Assembly (NCBI GenBank): GCA_027924585.1
Contig: BSBM01000125.1
Span: 6,143,001 to 6,207,000, forward strand
Source: Larix kaempferi
Lineage: Eukaryota > Streptophyta > Pinopsida > Pinales > Pinaceae
Direction of reading: 5' to 3'
Length of the DNA stretch: 64,000 nucleotides
Shown here: positions 33,166 through 46,685 of the stretch, one piece after another
How positions within the stretch are numbered: position 1 is the stretch's first letter
Layout of the letters: the number at the start of each line of letters is the position of its first letter
Translations under genes and position numbers: made by a program
The notes under the pieces: generated by a model
Databases searched by the model: none
What the model was told of the DNA's origin: nothing
What the model saw: only the letters and a program-made list of their open reading frames with translations

Positions 33166-34309
33166 AAAATCAGGGAATACAATTTAAATGAAGCTACCAT
33201 TGGAGTTGAAAAATTGAATGTGGGGATTCACTTTTCTTCTAGAATGCAAGCATTTTGAAGCAACCAAACCACAATCATAGATTAAAACTTATGGATAAGA
33301 ACTAATGTGTAGACCAATGATTAGTAAGTATATATACTAAGGAAGAATACCTTGTGTGAAACCTAAAAGATGCTAATAAGAGATTTCTACAAATCTTCAT
33401 CTAAATGAATTTCTCCATAGTAGTCTTGATGTACAATATCAAGACTTGCCCATACTTGATCAAGGGATGCATGACTATATGAATCAAATTGACAATTGAG
33501 GCTTCCCCAGCTGTAGTTTTAAAACCATCAGTGAATGATACATTCTCTTTCATCCATTCCTTGGAGATATAACTGTCTATTAGTGGTGTATATTCTCACA
33601 TATTCACACAATTCTTTTTTTCAATGATTTTTAACCATCAAAAGGTAAATTATAGGAAAGCACGGGGTTAACAAGTTGGGTTAACCTCTCTCAGTTGGAA
33701 GTCTATGATAGGTTGGTTTAAGGGACTCGTGAGTGCATGGGCATGACAGCAACTGACATATATTTAAAAAATGTTCATTCAAGGATAATTACAAAGGGGC
33801 AGAAGGTTCTCACAAAGATGATTGTGGATGTTGCAAGAATTGGTATAAAATTGTTGATAGTGCACAACTTCAGAGATATTTATTCAGGCTCATGCTTCAA
33901 GCTCATGTTTTAAACATGGTCGTGATTAATTATACAATCTTATGGTTAGCATAAATATTTTTTGTCAAGTTGGATATGGGTCATCTTGGTCAGGACTAAG
34001 AAATATGGGGATGTACTATAGGATCAATTACATAATAGAGTTTTCTGTTTTAGAAAAAAGGCCATTTGCTTTCAAATGACCTCCCATTATAGATAAGAAT
34101 AGATAAGTTGATTTATTGATGTCTATGGATGACCAAAAAACACAGGTCAAAGGGATACAAGTACAATCTAGTAGTGACAAATTGTGAGTGCCAAAGCAAC
34201 TCGGAGAAATTAAACAAAACCACTGAGTAAGCTAAACTACTGAATAAGAGAAGCATAACCATAGATACAATAAAGGGCTAATGATCATCATTAGTAGACA
34301 CAAAATGTG

Positions 34310-35475
34310 AGGGTAAAAGAGGAAGCCCTAGTGAACACATCATAAACAAAGGTGGAAGAGGAAGCCCTGTGAACACATCATAAACAAAGGTGGAAGAGGA
34401 GGCCCTAGTGAAATTAGAAACAAAGTTGGAATTAGAGTTGGAAGGTTGGAGTCAAGTCATCTCAACCCTGGACATCTTTGTATGGCAGCATACCACTTGT
34501 TGCCATCGATATATGAGATAGAAGAGAAATGCAAGTGATATGCTTGGTGAGGTACATCCCAGGGGGGCCCAATAACCTTGGTCTCCTATGTAACTTAATA
34601 CCTCCCTCATAAAAACAGCTAGGAATCTTTGCTTTGGATAAAGATAGAAGGGGTTTGTAATGGCAATTTTCTATGGTGGACAAAGAACCAAGAAGGGGTA
34701 CCTCTCTCTCTTCATTATCAAAACCACCTTCATTTTCTAAGGAGAATGACACATTGCAGCTGTTTGGGGTCTATCATTCCAAGTTAATAAATGTTGAAAG
34801 CATCCCCATGAGGGGAAGGAGTAGGATTAGTAGTTCAATTGCATCCCCATGAGGAGAAGGAGTAGAATCAGTAGTTCCATTGCATCCCCTTAAGGGACAC
34901 GAGTAGCGAAGAAAGGAGGGTTCAATGGGTGGAGCAACCTTCTGTCTCCTGCTAGGTGGATAGTGGGTTCACGCGAGGCTTTCCCCATGGTTGCTTGACC
35001 TGACATGAGAGCTACGAAGTATGGAAACATTGGTATCTTTCGACCTAGGTGAAGGGTATGGGAGCTTTGAACCTTGACATGGGAGAAAGAGGATCAATCC
35101 TAAGTGACTCGAACCCTGTGAAAACTCAATGACCCGAACCTTGAACCTATTTCCTAACCCCCAAACCCTAAATGAATGAGTAAAATGATAGATATGTTAG
35201 ATATTACATAAACTCGCCGATTTATGAGGCATTATGTTCATGGCTTGTTATATTGCAGCAGCTTTGGTTCCATTCGATGGGAGGTAGATTCCACAGTTCG
35301 CTCGATGATGAGAGGTAGAGTCCACAGTCCACAGTTCGCTCAACGAAGAGAGGCAGAGTCGATAGTTCGCTCGACGTCGAGAGGTAGAGTTCAAAGTCCA
35401 CTAGGAATTAATGGGAGGCAGCTAGATTTCACAATCCACTCCGCGGCGATGGGAGGCAGAGTTCATATCAATTCG
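34310..35475. repeat. Three clusters of short tandem repeats
   Basis: Cluster one (34310-34415) has about three 44-bp units with GGTGGAAGAGGAAGCCCT. Cluster two (34800-34920) has three units of 41 bp starting GCATCCCCATGAGG. Cluster three (35268-35475) has four to six degenerate units of about 35-45 bp with ACAGTTCGCTCGA and GAGAGGTAGAGT. The minus-strand frame at 34462-34752 between clusters has no recognisable domain. Confidence 0.75.
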
Positions 35476-35499
35476 CGTAATGAGAGAGTGAGGTAATAA

Positions 35500-36852
35500 T
35501 TATAGTATTTCTTTTTTAATTTTTGATATTTAATATTTAAAAAAAACAATAGTGTTTCATTTTTTTAAATTAATAGTGTTTCTTTTATTTATTTATTTTT
35601 GTTAAATGATTTTTACGCTAGGTGATGTGTTAGGGTATAATAATTATAGTGATGCATTGTGGGTGCTAAGATTGAGAACTTATTGCTAAAGAATGAGTAG
35701 GCCTAAATCATTCCTTGATTCCAAATGATGAATATATGAATACTTGGGCTTGGAAAACCCTATCTTGAAGGGAGAAGCTCACCAACATCAAAAAATAAGA
35801 CAAAATATAAAGATAATAATAACAAATATGAAGATCCTTAAGTCAAAATAGATTAGTTTATTATGATGGCCAATTGGCCTTAAGAAGGAATACATTGTCT
35901 CCACTCAAGATGCACACACCTCAAGGGTTGAGAAACAGATGGTAATGAAAACTTGCAAGTATCCCAAAGTCTCATAATAGAAAACTAAATGATCAAACAA
36001 TAAAACACATAATGGGGATGACACCCTGAATACTAACCTCATGAACAACATTAGGGGTTGTTGAGATTAATGGTATAGGATACTTCGAAAGGTCACCTTG
36101 ATTATATATATCATAATATGCTACATGTAATGACATCCAAGAGGATGCATTGTACACATGGGTAACTACACTATTTTTGGGCAAGCTCTAGAATTTGACA
36201 GCTAGTGCCTACAACTTTGTAGTTCAATAATTCTAGATTTTATTTTCCACTGGTTCAATTAAAACCTCCCATAAATCCATAGCAGATTCTCCAAAAGCAA
36301 TGGGGATGCCTAAAACCCTTGGAAAATCATTGGCCTCTATATTTCCCAATAGCATTGTATTTTGGCCCAATAAATACTTGAACCTTAAGCCATTAAAGGG
36401 GGATTTATATGTCCATTGTATTCATTTACAAGGTTTAATATTCAAGAAGTACATGTCATGAGGAAAACCCTCACTATAAGAATAAATGTATATTTTTGAA
36501 AAAATTATATCACCAATATACATTTATACTTGATTGTCGAAAAATGATGCACAGTTATAGAGAAATCTATCGACCCTAGGTGGAGATGGATGTTTGGTCC
36601 CTTCAATGTTAGATTTTAGAAATGCAACAACATTATAATTGATTTATCATAAATAATTGGACATATAGAAGAAAATAAATTCACATAATGAGACATTGCT
36701 ATCCATTCAATTCTCATTCAACTACAAAATTAAATCTTATGAAAATATAAAACAAAAACATTTTTCATACCCATTTGATATATTGTAAGGAGTTTTTCAA
36801 AATTACTTAATTGCGATCATAAGGTGAATATTTTGGCTCCATAAGTGAATCA
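35500..36852. other. AT-rich non-coding stretch
   Basis: No supported gene. Poly-T and AT-rich tracts dominate, and a 63-codon minus-strand frame (35993-36184) is unremarkable. Confidence 0.5.
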
Positions 36853-37160
36853 TTGGCGATGATGAGGATGATGAAGATGATGATGATGATGAAGATGATG
36901 AAGAAGATGATGATGATGATGGTGATGATGAAGATGATGATCATGATGAAGATGATGAGGATGATGATGACGATGACGATGATGACGATGACGATGACGA
37001 TGACGATGATAATGATGATATTGACGATGTTGATGATGATGATTAATATGATGATTAAGATGATGATGATGATAATTGTGATTACGATGATTATGATGAT
37101 GATGATTATCATGATTAAGATGATTATCATGATGATGATGATTATGATGATGATGTTTGA
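36853..37160. repeat. GAT/GAC trinucleotide microsatellite, about 300 bp
   Basis: Imperfect (GAT)n with GAA, GAC, GGT and ATT variants runs for roughly one hundred triplets. It opens frames on both strands encoding Met/Lys or Ile runs, which are artefacts. It lies just outside the 3' end of the CACTA transposase remnant, whose own C-terminal coding end is also acidic and GAT-rich, so it may have expanded from such a codon run. Confidence 0.95.
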
Positions 37161-37444
37161 TTCTTGATAATTGTGCATTTACTTACTAAGCTTCTCTCTG
37201 TTTCGAGAATAATTTAATATTCTCTACTAAACAGGGCCTAAACAATTTAATATTCTCTTATGGCCGCTCCCCCCCCTCACATCACTCTCAATTCCCCATA
37301 ACCCGACAAAAATATCTATGTACAGAAACTTTAAATGTGTTTTTTGACATACTCTAAAACAAGCAATGTTTCTAATTATATCATACAGGAAAATGGAAAC
37401 TCACTACGAAACAATTAATTTATTATTACTGCATACCTTGTAAA

Positions 37445-40400
37445 CTTCAATGGTCTTCATCATCTTCTTCATCTGGGTCATCATCTATACTATCATCCGA
37501 TGATCAAGATTCAACATTGTAAGGATTGGCCATATCATTCTCGTCGTCGATGTCAGTTACGATCATCATGTCATCGTCGATATCATCTTCATGGACATTG
37601 GCTGATACATCATCTGATTCAATAAGTTCTTCGACATCTTTTTCTGGACCATGATAATCTAACTCATGTTGATCATGATCATCTTCTACAACATCTTCTT
37701 CTTCGAGAACGTCTTCATTACCTTCATCTACGTTATACTTTACCGGCCTTACCCTTGGATCGTGTCTCACAACAAATGATCACCCCGCTCTACCTGGAAC
37801 CTCAGAGTAAAATACCTGTTCACATTGGGTTGGAAGAACATAGGGCTCCGTTCCTGGATCAAACAGCCTTATATTTACCATGGTAAATCCATTATCATGT
37901 TCAATTATTGTTTTATCGGGATCACGTTGATTCAATTGACACCTGTACCATTTGACAACGAACAGAAATACCTTGAAGGAGTTAAAGTCACATTGAAGAA
38001 TGTCTTCCAGATACCCATAGTATTGATTTTCAGAGAGTTCTGGATGTCTGTCACTTCTAGAGGAAACATTGGGTCACCTCAAAGACTGCAGATATCCCAT
38101 AATCAGATGTTTTATTTGTTTCATCCAACTTTTTGATTCGATATCTACATCCATTGCACCACATAGCCTTATGGTGTTTTACCTACAACAAGCCATACAG
38201 GAAAATATTACGTAATGATCCAATATTTATGATTAACTAGTGCATGTTTATAATGCCATACAATGAAAAAAATAGTGTGACGTACAACGACATTATTTTT
38301 TACAAAAAAAAAATAGTGTGGATGATTAATATGCTTACATTCTTATCTTTTAAACCTCTTGCTAAATCGATTTCCCTTTATGTTATATTGGTGTCTCCAT
38401 TGCGATGTGCAGCTTTAACCAATGAAGCCACACCTTCCCATGATATTCCATGACTAGATTGTTCACATCATTCGATCCATACCTTCATCCAGTCAATATT
38501 GTTTGCAATGTATAAATGAATTGCATCCCACTCTCGACCAATTGTTTCATGACAATAAAATTAAAATTCAATACAAATGTAATATAGTAACTTAACAAAG
38601 TATATTACACTCTAAATTTATGCAGAATACTGAATATAAAAATAGAATATGTATGATATTATATATACATAAAAATCACCAGTCAAATGTTTTATACTAC
38701 CTTTCACCTTCCTCTATCTACCTTTCCCCTTCGGGTACTCCCCTTGGAAACTCTTATTGGATTCTGGATCACAAATGCGACGTAAATTGAGCTTTTCTGC
38801 TAATTTAGGAAGATATTCACTATTATACAGCATGTTTTGGTATACCATATATCCCTCCATCATAGAATCCTCAGCATATTCTCATTGTCTTACCAAACCC
38901 TTCATAAATTTCAAGTGCCTCTCAACCATCCACATGGACCTTGAGTGCGTAGGTCCACATAGTTCAATCTCCTCAACTTGGTGTATGAGGTAGTGTTCTT
39001 TTGCATTGAAAAATGACGAAGGTAGATACTTATGCATTTCACACATGAGACGAGGAATTTGTCTCCTCCAATACTTTATGTCTTCTTTATGGAATTCTTT
39101 AGATGACAACCATCTACAAGTGACATGACAACCAAATCAAGAGATTAAAGAAAAAAATCAATATATTACGTAACATCATGAATTACAGAACGAAAATCAA
39201 ATATAAGTTCTATGTTGAATTAAACAAACAATAAGCGCATGGAAAAAATCACCACTTACCTCATGTATTTCCCGAGACTATATATTATTTGCTTGACATT
39301 GTTGTCGAAGTTGTCTAGGATAGAGAGAGGTATAACATACTGTAACAATAATATACAAATCGTTTCATTTTATCAACAAAGAGTAGAAAAATAAAAAATA
39401 TACCAACCATATTCACTGGAATAGGAAAAAAAAATAAAAAAATCTATACCATAATAATTACCTTCATGAAGACATGCCAATCGTGAGTTTTCACCCCCGT
39501 GAAATCACCTTTCTTTGTTATAATATTGTTCATGTTCGCACAAAATTCGGTGGGAAATTTAATTTTTCGAATGAATTCTTTTACAACATTACTTTGTTGG
39601 TCTATTAACATGCATGGAAGTGAGTTTATATTAATTTTCTCTCCGTTGCCAAGAAATTGAATGACGTCTTTCATTGCATGGTTGCTATCTTGAATGTCTT
39701 TGCAAATTTTGACAATTTTTTCTTTGTCACTCCTTCCATCCAATATTCGCCATAATGTTTCGGTCGAATTATTTTCGATATGCATTGTATCAAATAGATG
39801 AGCAATTTGTAGGTGCTCATAGTAGGGCAACCTACTGAATTGTCTAGGATAACTTTTCATTCCTCGTGGAAGCCCATTAATGCCTTCATGATCACATGAA
39901 CGACAATCATGAAATTACATAAATTAATGTCAATTACAGTAAAAAACACACAATAAAAAAAAATACAATATAACATATCATATACGATGATTCATTATAC
40001 GTACCTTGATGATTTCTATTATATTGCAACTTCCATAGGCGAGGTGTCATTCTCTGCGGTTTTAATGCAGTCTCTTGCTTGCCATTGAACATATGTTTTT
40101 CGGTAGTTCGATACCTGTGATTCTTATAGAAGAAGTGCCTATACTCATCAAACACCTCCTTTCCTTAGCTTTTTGAATGACGAGATTTGATCTTAGGACC
40201 ACAAACTAGACATGCAAATTTCCCCTTTGTCTGAAGACCTACATAAAGAGATGGAATATCTATGTCAATAATAATTATATACAAAATGACTGGATTATTT
40301 AGAAAAAACATGCGTGCGTAGTATATTAACTAGTAGTTCGTATAAATTTTTGCAAATAAAGTGGAACTTATAACTACATACCACAAAAGTGGGTTAACCC

Positions 40401-42621
40401 TGGGGCATCATGTATTGTCCATACAAGCATTGCATGGAATTGAAATTTCCTTTGTCGTATTGGTCTAGATACATCATACATAGTGATGCCATTCCATAAC
40501 TTTAGTAGCTCGTCAATAAGAGGTTCGATATATACATTCATATCTTTCACTTGGTACTTACCTGATTGATTTGAACATACAAAAAATATAAATATGAGAC
40601 GTACCATTTATATTATATATATTAAACCATATTGCACAATAGAAAAACATTAAATATATATATGACATTATGCGACAAAAATATGAAAAATGAGATACCA
40701 CTACATTAAAAAAAAAATTGCAGGGTTCGTACCTGGAACAATCATCGACAACATTATGTGCTCCCTCTTTATTGTCAACCATGGAGGAATGTTGTTGTGG
40801 ATAACAAAAATAGGCCACATCGAGTAAATGGATCTCATCTTTGCAAATGGATTGACACCATATGCTGCCAAATAAATCCTAAGATTATGAGATTCTTCTT
40901 TAAAGTGAGGCCATTTTTCCTCCATATCTCTAAATCCAGACCCATCTGCAGGCATCCGAATAATGTCATCTTGACTTCTGTTCTGTGCACGGTAATCCAT
41001 AAACTGCGCTATGTTTTTACACATGAACAGTCATTGCAAACGTGGAATAATGGGAATATAATGTAGAACCTTGCGAGGCACCTTTTTAGTTACTTGATCT
41101 GTGCGATATCTACTGATATGACATTCAAGACATTCTGTTGCAAATTCATGCTGATTGTAATATAGAGCATGGTCATCGGGGCATGTATGAATTGCTTCAT
41201 ACTACATTCAAATTTCTTTCATGATGGCAGATAAATCTCGATATTTGCAAGGTAAAATATTTGATGGTGGTAACAAATATTCACCTATCATGCTACAACA
41301 AATTAAAATAAAAATCTAGTTAATATAATACAGAAATAATATTAATGGAACAAATTTCATCCGTAATAATTTGACTTATATATGAATGAACAACAAAATA
41401 CACAATCATATATATTTTGTGATGGAATATATTACATACCTTAACATCCGTGTGACTGATATGTTTGAAAGACCATTCATAACCTTCAAGTTCATTATCA
41501 ATAATATAGCAGAGAGAAGATTTGTCTTGGAGCCCTCATAAAGGGGTTCGTATGCCTTATCAAGAAGAGGTATATCATGAATATCATCAAAATCTTCATC
41601 ATTTTCATGATCATGATCATCATCATCAACATCCATTCCAACATTAAATGAATCATGGATCAAATTATTTGTAACATCATCTTCAACTATGTTTTCAGTA
41701 TGATCATCTTCTTCATTAATGTGATCATTAACTTGTTCTCCATTAATATTCATAGCTTCCGATACTTGTTCTGGAAGTACTTCCTCTAGACGAAGTGCCC
41801 TAGGATGTATTTCCTTTATAATTACATGAAACCATCGATAGATAAAAGTTAATATAAGAAACTCAAACGCAAAATGTAAACATTTATGTGATGCATTTAA
41901 AATGTAACAAATTTTGTACTGTTGGGATGAAAAGAACAACGGCCGATTGTACTGTCGGTCAAATAGGTGCATCCAAACTATCCAAGAGACATAATAATTA
42001 ACCCAATTACTGAGCAAAGCTACTCAAATATAACCCAAAATTTCTCATACTGTACTCCACTAAGGTGAGATAAATGATGCTATGGTAATTTCTATAGAGA
42101 AAATATAAGAGAAATTAGAACATGCCAATATAGTCGTTATCTCTATTATCATGATGGAAAGTGTCACAAATCTAGAGAGTTAAGTGCTTTCCCCGGTGAG
42201 TGGGTTAGTCTCACTAACGAACAAATAAATGAGTTATTCCACTATACCCTAGATTCAACATGCACAAAAGAAAAAGAAATAGTATAATAAATATTTTATA
42301 TTAAAATAATATTTATTGTCCATGTTAGTCCCCATCTATTGAAACCACGATCAATACATAAATTTACAAAAGCAATCAAAATAAAAACATATATAATGCA
42401 AAACTTACAAATGGATGGTATTCATGTCCCCCCTCAACGTGCCCATGCTCCCTACAATGTTTTCTAGCTGTTGTGATCAAAATTCTTCTCCTCTTAAAGC
42501 CCCTACATTGACTACATGGACAATAGCATTTCCTATCACCCCTTCTTTCAACTCCTTCCCACAATCTAGCAAGCAATTGTCGATTTTGTTCGTCTGGATC
42601 AGGAATATTGTTAGTTGACAT
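37445..42621 (-). pseudogene. TNP2-type CACTA transposase, multi-exon remnant
   Basis: In minus-strand order the first part, starting at an ATG at 42621, is a transposase-associated domain with CYCPCSQCRGFKRRR. An acidic segment leads to the TNP2 N-terminus (YEPLYEGSKTNLLSAILL, 41540) and the CPDDHALYYNQ and CLECH zinc-like motif (41180). The TNP2 core follows, with DGSGFRDMEEKWPHF, GVNPFAKMRSIYSMWP and IPPWLTIKREHIMLS (40960-40740), then WTIHDAPGLTHF (40400). Next are a HLFDTMHIENNSTETLW block (39770), a DUF4218-like block (38882-39109), and a DUF4216-like end with an acidic tail (38150-37445). Good GT donors end several blocks, for example at 42408, 41439, 40732 and near 39460, so introns survive. 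At least two in-frame stops near 41210 indicate decay. Confidence 0.85.
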
Positions 42622-42817
42622 TTTCTCGTAAAGAGCTTGAATGAAGATTATCGATCTTAGAAAATGAAGATCCACACTTCGCTCGCTTGAATCACAAAAA
42701 CAATGGAAATAATGAAAAATAGTCCGCCGAATAAAAAAACTTCCGCAAACCGTCGCTTGTATAGCAAACATGTTGGAATGTTTCAATATTTATAAGTTTT
42801 AAAATTCATCCTTCTGT

Positions 42818-43015
42818 CGAATATCCGACGCCTTGAACCTAGTTACCGTTGGAGAATTGATGTCAGATTTCTGACATCCTCGAGTGGTATAGCTTGGCGT
42901 CGGATATCCGACATCCCAATGCTTAATATGATGTCGGATATTCACAGAGCCATCGGATATCCCAGGGGCCTCGTTGGATATTAGCATATCCATCAGATAT
43001 CTGACGTCTCCTTCT
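42818..43015. repeat. CACTA subterminal palindromes (GTCGGATATCCGAC)
   Basis: About eight variants of a 12-14-bp palindrome, TCGGATATCCGA, occur in 200 bases inside the right terminus, alternately complete and as half sites. In En/Spm-type elements such subterminal motifs bind the element's own regulatory protein. This copy set looks functional in layout, but the copies are diverged. Confidence 0.82.
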
Positions 43016-43120
43016 ATCAATTTTAAAAAAAAACATCAAATTTTGAAATTTGTAAGGTGAAATCTGGCGATATAGTCCTTCGTCGGAGGTCGTTGGATTT
43101 TGGGTCCAAATCCACTAGTG

Positions 43121-44655
43121 GTAAAACATTTTAGACCATATTTATTGAAATCTCGGACTAAATTCATTATTCATTATGCAGCTATTAGAAATGTTCTGGT
43201 TTAGAAAGAACTAGGTGAAAAGAGAGCTAATTGGATGACAGCTCTGCAAGAATATGATTTGGAGATCAGACCAGCAAAGATTGTCAAAGGCCAAGGCTTG
43301 TGTCTGCTCACTACTCAATCAAATGATCTTGTACAACAGCGGATCGAGTGGGAATAAGAGGAAAGTACAAAAATAGGTTATGTTAATGTTATGACAACTC
43401 AAACATCCGAATGGTAGGATGACATTAAATTCTTCCTTACTCATGGGTTTGCTCGTGAAACCCTTGACTTTAAAAAACACAAAGATTTAAGGTTAAAATC
43501 TATGTCATATCACTTCATAGATGGGGTTTTGTTTAAAAAGAATTATGATGGTGTTTTTCTCAGATGTTTAACGAAAGAAGAAACTAATAATATTCTTTTG
43601 CAATTTCATGCAGGACCTGCTGGAGGACACTTCTCAGGAGAAACCACTGAACATAAGATCCCAAGGGTAGGATACTACTGGCCTACATTGTTCAAATATT
43701 CATACTCATATGTTAGAATATGTGAAGCATGCCATAAGTGTGCTAGGAAAGTGAAAAAACCTACCTTTCCTTTACAGCCAGTAACAGTTCAGTTTCCATT
43801 TCAACAATGGGGACTGGATTTCGTTGGACCCATCAGCCCCACTTCCTCCCTGCAACACAAGTATATCTTGACAGCCACATACTGCTTTACCAGATGGGTA
43901 GAGGCAGTCCCTCTCAGACAATGTAATACAAACCAAGTGATATCCTTCCTCGAAAACCAAATAGTCACTAGGTTTGGTGCCCCTGAATTTCTAGTGTTTG
44001 ACAATGCATCCTATTTTTCTTCCATTGATCTTACACAGTATGCCCTTGAGAAAGGGATAAATCTGAAGTTTTCTGCCAATTATTATCGACAAGGGAATGG
44101 ACTAGCAGAGTCTTCCAACAAGAACTTGATTAACATCTTAAAGAAGACAGTTGCTACTCACCATAAAGATTGGCACACTGAGCTATACAATTCTCTTTGG
44201 GAAGACCAGGTCACCCCAAAGGAAACCATAGGAAAATCCCCTTACTATTTAGTTTATGGTAAGAAGGCCATCTTACCATCCAACCTCATGATTCCTTCGC
44301 TACAATTGACACAGTCCATACAAGAGGATGATTCTCCCCCACTCCAACAAAGAATTGATATGTTACTCAAGCTGGAAAAGGGTAGGGAGAAGTCCAAAAA
44401 CAAGTTGTATCAACACCAACAACTAGTAAAGAGTTGGTTTGATGAGAAATCCTCATCTGACAGGGAGTTCATTGTGGGGGACTTGGTGTTAAAGTGGGAT
44501 AAGAAACACAAGGACAAGAATGATTACAACAAGTTCCAACGCCTATGGCTAGGACCATTCATTGTTACATAAAACATTGGTCCTAGTACTGTCCAGTTGC
44601 AAACACTGGATATCTCAGATACTTACCCAGTGAATGTGCAGTTGCTCAAAAAGTA
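43121..44655 (+). pseudogene. Gypsy RNase H end and integrase remnant
   Basis: Plus-strand text from 43121 reads as the end of RNase H (RANWMTALQEYDLEIRPAK). A stop-interrupted linker and a 356-codon integrase stretch (43502-44572) follow. The integrase shows an HHCC finger (H near 43628, CEACHKC near 43725), the core with Asp in GLDFVG, Asp in FDNASYF (usually SDN) and Glu in NGLAESSN, and a C-terminal KWDKKHKDKND...WLGPF region. The frame ends with a TAA near 44571 and pol-like text continues to a TAG at 44653. The N-terminal pol half is missing to the left, where the CACTA element lies. The sequence differs clearly from A and B. Confidence 0.85.
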
Positions 44656-46220
44656 GTTTGTTTGAATGAGAAGATTCGCTTACTTGTACATAAAGTGTAG
44701 TTTGATTGCTTTCTTTCTTTGCTTCATTTGATTTTTCTTGTTGTACATTAGTTTTATTTTGAATAATGTCCACACATGGGGCAAAGGCTGTTGATCAGCG
44801 TGTTTCTAAGTTGATTTAGTCTGAAGTTTTCAGGTTGTAATGCCATTCTTAATTTCACTCAGCCTATATCAGAAAATGTTTCTCATGAAAGTAACATTCA
44901 ATATTTGCAGGGCTTTGATTGATACCTTCCCACCTTAATCAATATCTTTATGGATGTTTTGTTTGGTTAATTGAAGTCGAGGAAGCAATTTTTTTTTCCT
45001 GCCTTATGTTTCATTAGTGAATGGAAACATATATTCATAGCCTTGTCAATCTTACCTATTTTGGATCCCACTCTGATCACCTTGAAAATAATTCACTTTA
45101 ATAATTATAGATTACAAGATGGGGGGTCTTATTACAAGCCAGCCGATTATGTTCATAAATGTTTAAGTGGAATGACATCTCCACATAAGGCCACCAAACT
45201 TGGGAGATGACTTTCAGCTACTGCTGGAAGGTGGAAGATCCTATCACAGGTTGGTCCATTCATGATCTGCAAAACATTGATGAGTAACACTACTGTCATA
45301 TGGTTACCAAGCCATGGTAGTGTGTTGTAATCTGTGCACTAATCAATTTTTTTTTCCTTTGTAAGACAGTTTGTTGTATATGAGGATAGGGGGGGGTCTT
45401 ATTACAATCCATCCCTAGCATGATCATGGGTCTGATTTTGGATTGAAATTACCACTTATGGTCACAAAGCCATGGTAATTGCTTTTAGTGTCAAAAGATA
45501 AAAGATAGGGAGTCTCCTTACCGAGCTAGCTTGTTCAGTTTCAAGATCAGGTCTGTGAATGGCATTGCCAAAATATGATCACCAAGTCAAGGCAATGGCC
45601 TTGTATCAACAGAAGTCTTGTTTGCATATTTTCATTCTATTTTGAAAAGAAAAGAAAAGAAAAAGAGTATAAAAAAAGGAAAAGAAAAAAAAGGGAAAAA
45701 GAAAATGTATATATTGGGAGTAATGCGTTTGTACATAAATAAATAATTAATAAAGTCAAGGTGATTCAAGATTTGGTAATCCATAATGGCTTTAAGTTTT
45801 CTCTAAGGCTCATCATAAAATTCCTTCCTATGACTGCGTAATGGTAAAAGGATTCATGTTTACTTCTAAGACTGCTTTATCAAATAGATGTCATCATTAA
45901 ATGGTTTTGGATGGGAATATATCAATCATTTGATTAACTCTACTATTTTGATTGTGTTTTTATAAGAACATGTTGAAATTATAGGTTGAAATATCAGTTT
46001 GCTGACATGTCTTCCTTGTTACTACAGATTTAATTTACAAAGATAACTGATTCGTCCCATCCAGTCACCATTTATAGTAAGTACAACAAATCCCATCTTT
46101 TCATCAAAACATGGGAGCCTCAAATTTTTTATATGCAAAGGTAATGGTTAAATTCCATGGTCATTTTGGGGTTTTTCATCATGTTTTTATTGAATTGCTA
46201 TGATTTGATTCAGTTAGCAA
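44656..46220 (+). other. Non-coding region with G-tract/hairpin repeats
   Basis: This follows the gypsy integrase in the place of a 3' untranslated region. The phrase GGGGGTCTTATTACAA occurs at 45122 and 45391, and a weaker third version lies at 45507. Each is followed at about 70-160 bases by a small hairpin: 45286-45326, 45447-45480 and 45561-45600, built around ATGGTNACCAAGCCATGG-like cores. From 45620 on it is AT-rich with an A/G-rich tract (45640-45710) and nothing else. Confidence 0.55.
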
Positions 46221-46254
46221 TTTTTTCCCTTTCAAAATGCCTTTGTTTTTGCTT

Positions 46255-46685
46255 GTTTTTGTGAGTTGCGGAAAGCTTTAATTTTCTCAAAAGTTAATTC
46301 TTTCCGCAACCCGCAATCCGCAATGCGGATTGCTAAAGCTTGGTTTTCGGTTTTGAAGTATTTTTGTTTCGCAACCCACAATCCACAATGCGGATTGTAG
46401 ATGCGGAATTTTTTTTTTAATAATTGTGGTCTTTTACACCCACAACTTGCAATTGCGGACTGTGGAAGACCTTTTAAATTGTTTTGCACTTTTGCATTTC
46501 CGCAACCCGAAACCCACAATTGCGGATTGCGGAAAGTGTTTGAATAATAAAGTCACGTCTTGCATTTCGGCAACCCGCAACCCACAATTGCAGATTGCGG
46601 AAACTTTTGGTTTGTTAATACTTAGAGTTGCGATTCCGCAACCCACAATCCGCAATTGCGGATTGTAGATTGCGGAAGGAATTTA
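46255..46685. repeat. Second palindromic micro-repeat array (GCAATTGCGGATTGCGG)
   Basis: About seven repeats of TTCCGCAACCCRCAATCCGC facing GCGGATTGCGGAA form self-complementary units every 60-70 bases. The repeat differs in wording from the array at 7050-8115, but it has the same design (TTCCGCAAC...GCGGAA) and lies just upstream of a W-x-x-I-Y family ORF. It generates spurious frames on both strands (46232-46668). Confidence 0.85.

Larger units (their letters stand above)
37445..43120 (-). mobile_element. CACTA (En/Spm-like) DNA transposon, minus strand
   Basis: TNP2-type transposase remnants fill 37445-42621. The right end (43113-43120) is CACTAGTG; read inward on the minus strand it starts CACTAGTGGATTTGG. 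Inside it are palindromic subterminal repeats (42818-43015), a hallmark of the superfamily. The plus-strand sequence right after 43120 is gypsy RNase H, so the element sits in that gypsy element. I found no matching CACTA end or subterminal repeats on the left, so the left boundary is unknown and may be deleted or buried near the GAT microsatellite. Confidence 0.82.

Noticed and set aside
36853-37167. 104- and 123-codon Met/Lys and Ile-rich frames
   Set aside because: They are the GAT/ATC microsatellite read on either strand.
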